In this document: piece by piece, positions 60,878-64,000 of the stretch
Layout: each line of letters opens with the position of its first letter
Position numbering within the stretch: the stretch's first letter is position 1
Origin: Paenibacillus sp. UNC499MF
GTDB taxonomy: Bacteria; Bacillota; Bacilli; Paenibacillales; NBRC-103111
Assembly: GCF_900107975.1 (NCBI RefSeq)
Contig: NZ_FNVF01000001.1
Span: forward strand, 418,323 to 482,322
Direction: 5' to 3'
DNA length: 64,000 bases
Notes under the pieces: model-generated
What the model was told of the DNA's origin: nothing
Databases searched by the model: none
What the model saw: the letters and a program-made list of their open reading frames with translations, nothing else
Translations under genes and position numbers: made by a program

Positions 60878-62893
60878 ATGAGCGACAAACTTCACCACCC
60901 CTTACCTTACCATCCCGTCGAAAACGCGAAAAAGCTTGATGAATCAAGCCTTGAGCCCTATGTTCTCCATCTCGTCGGACAGGGCGGCGTTCTGTCGCAG
61001 CGCGACGAACTCTATCAGTTGTTCCAAGAATGGATAGGCCGGTCGACTCGGTCGCTGCGAAAAATTAATGGTTCTTTGGAACTATTCGATTCTTTCGGTC
61101 GAAAGCTCGGATTTTATGCCGCGGAACATTTTTTGCACCCTCTCTACCGGAATGGAACAGCATGGACGGATGAACTGCTTAAACAAACCGCTTTCTCGCG
61201 GTGTAAGCGCCACCAGAGCCTTGTTACCGTTGACGGTTCCGAATATAACGAAGGGGCGCTGCGCGGTTATGTGACCTGTGCGGCTCCGCTGTACAACTTG
61301 TCCGGCGATTGTATCGGGACGATCGGCATTCTTGCCGGTCCCGTCGAGGACAGCTGCCTGCTGGAGGCGCTGCTCGAATCTCACATCCTGTCCTTGCAGC
61401 AGTTCAGCATGAGCGGCCATTCCGCCCGTGCGGCGCTCTCCTTGTCGGGCCAGATTAACCGCAGCGAGCGGGAGCTCCGCAAATGGGAGATGCTGTTCGA
61501 AATGACGAACAAGCTGCATGCCCAGATCGACGTTAACGCCGTTCTTACGGTCGTGATCGATTGCATCCAGGAGCTGTACCCGTTTGTGATGCTCGACCTG
61601 CTGCTTTCTCAGGACCATCATAACGGAGCGCTGCCCTTCAAGCTTCTGCGCTATCAGCACGGGGAGAAGGACATCTGTGCCAAGGCGTTTCTGGAGGGCG
61701 AGTTGTTCGTCTACGAAGAAGAGCTGGGGGACGGAATCCGCCGCAGGGAAATTGCGGCTCCTCTATCGGGAAACCAGGGCGTATACGGAGTGCTTCATCT
61801 TAAGTATACGTGCGATACGGTCGATCCGGCTGAGCTGTCCTTTATAACTCTGCTCGCGGACGCCGCGGGCACGGCATTCGAGAATGCGAAGCTCTACGAG
61901 CATTCCAATCTGCTGGTCAACGAGCTGCGGCTTATCAACGATATGACCCAGAAGCTTACCCAAAGCTTGAGCCTCCACGAAATTTTCGATTTTGCCTGCG
62001 GAGAGCTTACGGATATTTTCAAAGGGGACTTCTGCTGCATTCTCCAGAAGGAAGATGAGAAGGAACGGCTTGCCGTCAAAGCGAGCAACTTCAATCCGCT
62101 GCACTACGAGCATCTGGAGATGGGGACAGGCTACTCGGGGCTCGTTTACGACAGGAAGGAAGCCGTTATCGTTTCCGATTACGACCCGCGATTCCACGTT
62201 TCATCGAAACTGATGGAATTGTCGAAATCGAAGTCGCTGATGGCGGCCCCGATCCTCGGAGGGGGAGAGGTGCTTGGCGTCATCCTGGTCGCTCACCGCG
62301 ATCCCCACTATTTCTCCTACGATAACTTCAAGCTGCTTCAGGCGCTCTGCAGCCATATCGGTCTGGCTATCACAAACGCGACTCTGCATGCCGAGCTACA
62401 GCGTCTGGTCATCATGGATCAGCTGACGGGCTTGTATGCGCGCCATTATTTGAACAATCAGGTCAAGGAGATGCAGAAGAAAGACTTCTGCGGTTCCCTG
62501 ATCGTAGTGGATATCGACTATTTTAAACAAGTGAACGACACGTACGGCCATCAGGTCGGCGATCAGATTCTTATGCAGGTCAGCGGTATTCTCGCTTCAA
62601 GCATACGCGACACGGACATTGCCGCCCGCTGGGGCGGCGAAGAGCTGGCCGTATATTTACCGAAGGTCGGCAAACAGCAGGCTCTCCGCGTCGCCGAAAG
62701 AATCCGCGAAAGGGTCATGAACGAGACGCGACCCGGAGTAACCGTGTCCTGCGGGGTTTCGGACTGGTTCTGGGAAGATGACAAGATCAGCGTGGAATCC
62801 CTGTTCTACAAAGCCGATATGGCCCTGTACCAGGCCAAGCATGATGGCCGGAATCAAATCGTTATGGATCAAAGCCGCTCCTTCACCTCGTAG
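60878..62893 (+). CDS. Diguanylate cyclase with GAF domains
   Basis: 671 residues, no membrane helix. Residues 50-165 contain a sensor-like region; two GAF domains lie at about 210-345 and 360-505 (IAAPLSGNQGVYGVLHLKY, SLMAAPILGGGEVLGVILVA). The GGDEF domain (about 515-665) is complete: DQLTGLYARH, VDIDYFKQVNDTYGHQVGD, active site RWGGEEL and the inhibitory site RDTD exactly five residues before the active site. It should make c-di-GMP from two GTP in the cytoplasm, in response to a ligand of the GAF domains. The ATG at 60878 has AAAGGAG; the stop lies inside a terminator hairpin. Confidence 0.93.
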   Translation: MSDKLHHPLPYHPVENAKKLDESSLEPYVLHLVGQGGVLSQRDELYQLFQEWIGRSTRSLRKINGSLELFDSFGRKLGFYAAEHFLHPLYRNGTAWTDELLKQTAFSRCKRHQSLVTVDGSEYNEGALRGYVTCAAPLYNLSGDCIGTIGILAGPVEDSCLLEALLESHILSLQQFSMSGHSARAALSLSGQINRSERELRKWEMLFEMTNKLHAQIDVNAVLTVVIDCIQELYPFVMLDLLLSQDHHNGALPFKLLRYQHGEKDICAKAFLEGELFVYEEELGDGIRRREIAAPLSGNQGVYGVLHLKYTCDTVDPAELSFITLLADAAGTAFENAKLYEHSNLLVNELRLINDMTQKLTQSLSLHEIFDFACGELTDIFKGDFCCILQKEDEKERLAVKASNFNPLHYEHLEMGTGYSGLVYDRKEAVIVSDYDPRFHVSSKLMELSKSKSLMAAPILGGGEVLGVILVAHRDPHYFSYDNFKLLQALCSHIGLAITNATLHAELQRLVIMDQLTGLYARHYLNNQVKEMQKKDFCGSLIVVDIDYFKQVNDTYGHQVGDQILMQVSGILASSIRDTDIAARWGGEELAVYLPKVGKQQALRVAERIRERVMNETRPGVTVSCGVSDWFWEDDKISVESLFYKADMALYQAKHDGRNQIVMDQSRSFTS

Positions 62894-62906
62894 GAGCGCT
62901 TTTTTG
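62874..62906 (+). terminator. Terminator overlapping the end of the cyclase gene
   Basis: CGCTCC / GGAGCG stem followed by CTTTTTT. The left arm and loop are coding, and the right arm begins in the TAG stop codon. Confidence 0.8.
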
Positions 62907-63083
62907 TGTCAAAAGGGCTGAATTCTGGAAGATGGGATTTGATCGGGTTTACATTCATTTCCAAAATAATGCTTCGTACGGCATGTCCGCCGGTTATAAG
63001 ATAACATGCTTTGTTATAGTGGGCCTCACAGTTTACATCATCCCAGAAAATGTTACAATAAAAAAGTCAGGAGGATGGCGAGT

Positions 63084-63788
63084 TTGAAATGGCTTACATT
63101 TATTCGTACCAAACGGTTTATTTATGGGATGACGATAGTGCTGGTTATTATTGCCGTTCTTTCGATTCTATATAGAAAATCGGCCTGGAGGCATACGGGC
63201 GTGTCTATGGAGCAGCTGACTCCATGGCTTATTTCGCTTGGCATGCTGGGCAAAACTCTGGGTATAGCCTTGGTCTATCTTCAAACCCTGTTTCCGTTCG
63301 TGCCGTTCGTGCTCATAGCGGGCGCCAATGTTGCGCTGTTCGGAATCAAATGGGGTTTTGTGGTGAATTACGTGATGTCCGTGCTCGGGAGCGTGACGGC
63401 GTTTATTATCGCCCGTTATTTCGCCCATGACTGGGTTGAAAGAAAACTGAGCTCCAAGCCGCTTGTACAGCAGTTTAACAAGAAACTGGAGAATCACGGT
63501 TTTTTGTACATCCTAATGGGGAGGCTAATTCCCGTTATTCCTTCATCCGCCATCAGTTTTGGCGCCGGTGTCACTTCGGTAACGTTCCGCCAGTTTGTGC
63601 TGGGGACGACGATCGGCAAAATTCCGATGGTGCTGCTGGAATCCCTGATTGCCCATGATTTATTTCATTTTAAAGCCTATAAGGGCAGATTATTCGTTCT
63701 GCTTGCCATTTTTGTTATTCTGATGGTACTGGGCAGTCTATTCAAAAAGCGGCTGGATGCCCGGAAACAGGACAAACCGTCCCCGTAA
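63084..63788 (+). CDS. TVP38/TMEM64 (DedA-like, VTT domain) membrane protein
   Basis: 234 residues with five or six membrane helices. The VTT domain has PFVLIAGANVALFGIKWGFV and the conserved MGRLIPVIPSSAISFGAGVT near 160-180 with the Arg and Pro residues typical of the DedA/TVP38 superfamily, which are thought to move or flip lipids. No specific role is known for this branch. The frame opens at 63006, but the TTG at 63084 has AGGAGG nine bases upstream; the ATG at 63075 has the site touching it. Confidence 0.88.
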   Translation: MKWLTFIRTKRFIYGMTIVLVIIAVLSILYRKSAWRHTGVSMEQLTPWLISLGMLGKTLGIALVYLQTLFPFVPFVLIAGANVALFGIKWGFVVNYVMSVLGSVTAFIIARYFAHDWVERKLSSKPLVQQFNKKLENHGFLYILMGRLIPVIPSSAISFGAGVTSVTFRQFVLGTTIGKIPMVLLESLIAHDLFHFKAYKGRLFVLLAIFVILMVLGSLFKKRLDARKQDKPSP

Positions 63789-63837
63789 GCCGGGGAACTA
63801 AGAACCAACCGCTCATTTCAAGGAGGAAACGACATTT

Positions 63838-64000
63838 ATGCGCGACCCTAGAATTCAACAGCTTGCGGCCAATTTGGTCCAATATTCGCTTGATGTACAA
63901 CCGGGAGAAAACGTGTGGATCGAGATGTACGGTTCCGAACGGGAACTCGTCCGCTGCTTGATCGAAGAAGTGTATGCCCGCGGCGGCAAGCCTTACGTGG
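63838..64000 (+). CDS. M29 (AmpS/thermophilic) aminopeptidase, start only
   Basis: The first 54 codons of a gene that runs past the right edge. MRDPRIQQLAANLVQYSLDV followed by PGENVWIEMYGSERELVRCL and EEVYARGGKPYV is the N-terminus of M29 metallo-aminopeptidases. The metal ligands lie beyond the edge. AAGGAGG precedes the ATG at nine bases. It is probably cotranscribed with the membrane protein upstream (49 bases). Confidence 0.88.
   Translation, partial: MRDPRIQQLAANLVQYSLDVQPGENVWIEMYGSERELVRCLIEEVYARGGKPYV

Overview
The window reads as chromosomal DNA of an endospore-forming, GC-moderate Firmicute, most likely a Paenibacillus or close relative in Paenibacillaceae. The evidence is a Spo0E-type phosphatase, CcpA with cre sites, a T-box-controlled tyrS, a Bacillus-type speA, an acuA/acuC/acsA cluster, YktB, DUF1885 and DUF1292 proteins, a copper-amine-oxidase-like stalk protein, strong AGGAGG ribosome binding sites and many GTG/TTG starts. 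I see no insertion sequence, phage gene, tRNA, rRNA operon or CRISPR array.

Layout. 0-5.2 kb: small proteins of unknown function, a VOC protein, glpK with its own promoter and a leader terminator, and a Cu/Zn superoxide dismutase lipoprotein. 5.3-11.9 kb: signalling and housekeeping genes (CBS pair, GNAT, a GGDEF-histidine kinase fusion, an MBL hydrolase, CcdC-like protein, a 57-codon Spo0E-like gene, alpha/beta hydrolase, DUF1292, DUF1885). 11.9-19 kb: arginine decarboxylase, an MFS transporter, a secreted beta-helix protein with a cre-like site, a secreted helical-repeat protein, YktB and a stalk-domain protein. 19-24.3 kb: a two-component system divergent from a three-gene ABC-2 exporter, the same gene set as the Bacillus LnrJK-LnrLMN antibiotic-resistance module.

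24.5-35.9 kb is the most distinctive part: a tight ten-gene co-directional locus resembling a divergent Tad/Flp pilus or secretion machine. It begins with a Ser/Thr kinase fused to a MinD-like domain, then a CpaB-like SAF protein, two further ParA-like proteins, a membrane-anchored CpaF-like ATPase, a TadB/TadC-like membrane protein and four small or medium proteins with pilin-like N-terminal membrane segments. All three ParA-like domains have lost the P-loop lysines. A promoter followed by a terminator-like hairpin lies in front of the locus.

36.4-43.9 kb: gndA, aroK, rhodanese, a CrcB fluoride-channel pair, a divergent EPSP synthase, a C39-like peptidase, a CoA-binding protein and a Gln/Ser/Gly/Tyr-rich repeat protein. 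43.9-48.8 kb: a GlcNAc-type PTS permease overlapping a PTS enzyme I gene, then a DJ-1/PfpI protein and a zinc-ribbon protein. 49-54.8 kb: ccpA, mtnN and the acetate-activation cluster (acuC, acuA, divergent acsA) with a palindromic cre site. 54.9-64 kb: a large class A penicillin-binding protein, T-box-tyrS, rpsD with a leader, a GAF-GGDEF diguanylate cyclase, a TVP38/DedA-like membrane protein and the start of an M29 aminopeptidase.

Several genes fit together. CcpA, enzyme I, GlpK (with the HPr-target histidine) and acsA make up a carbon-catabolite theme. AcuA and AcuC are the expected acetylase/deacetylase pair acting on AcsA. Starts were chosen by ribosome binding site and family length; all functions are inferred from sequence alone.
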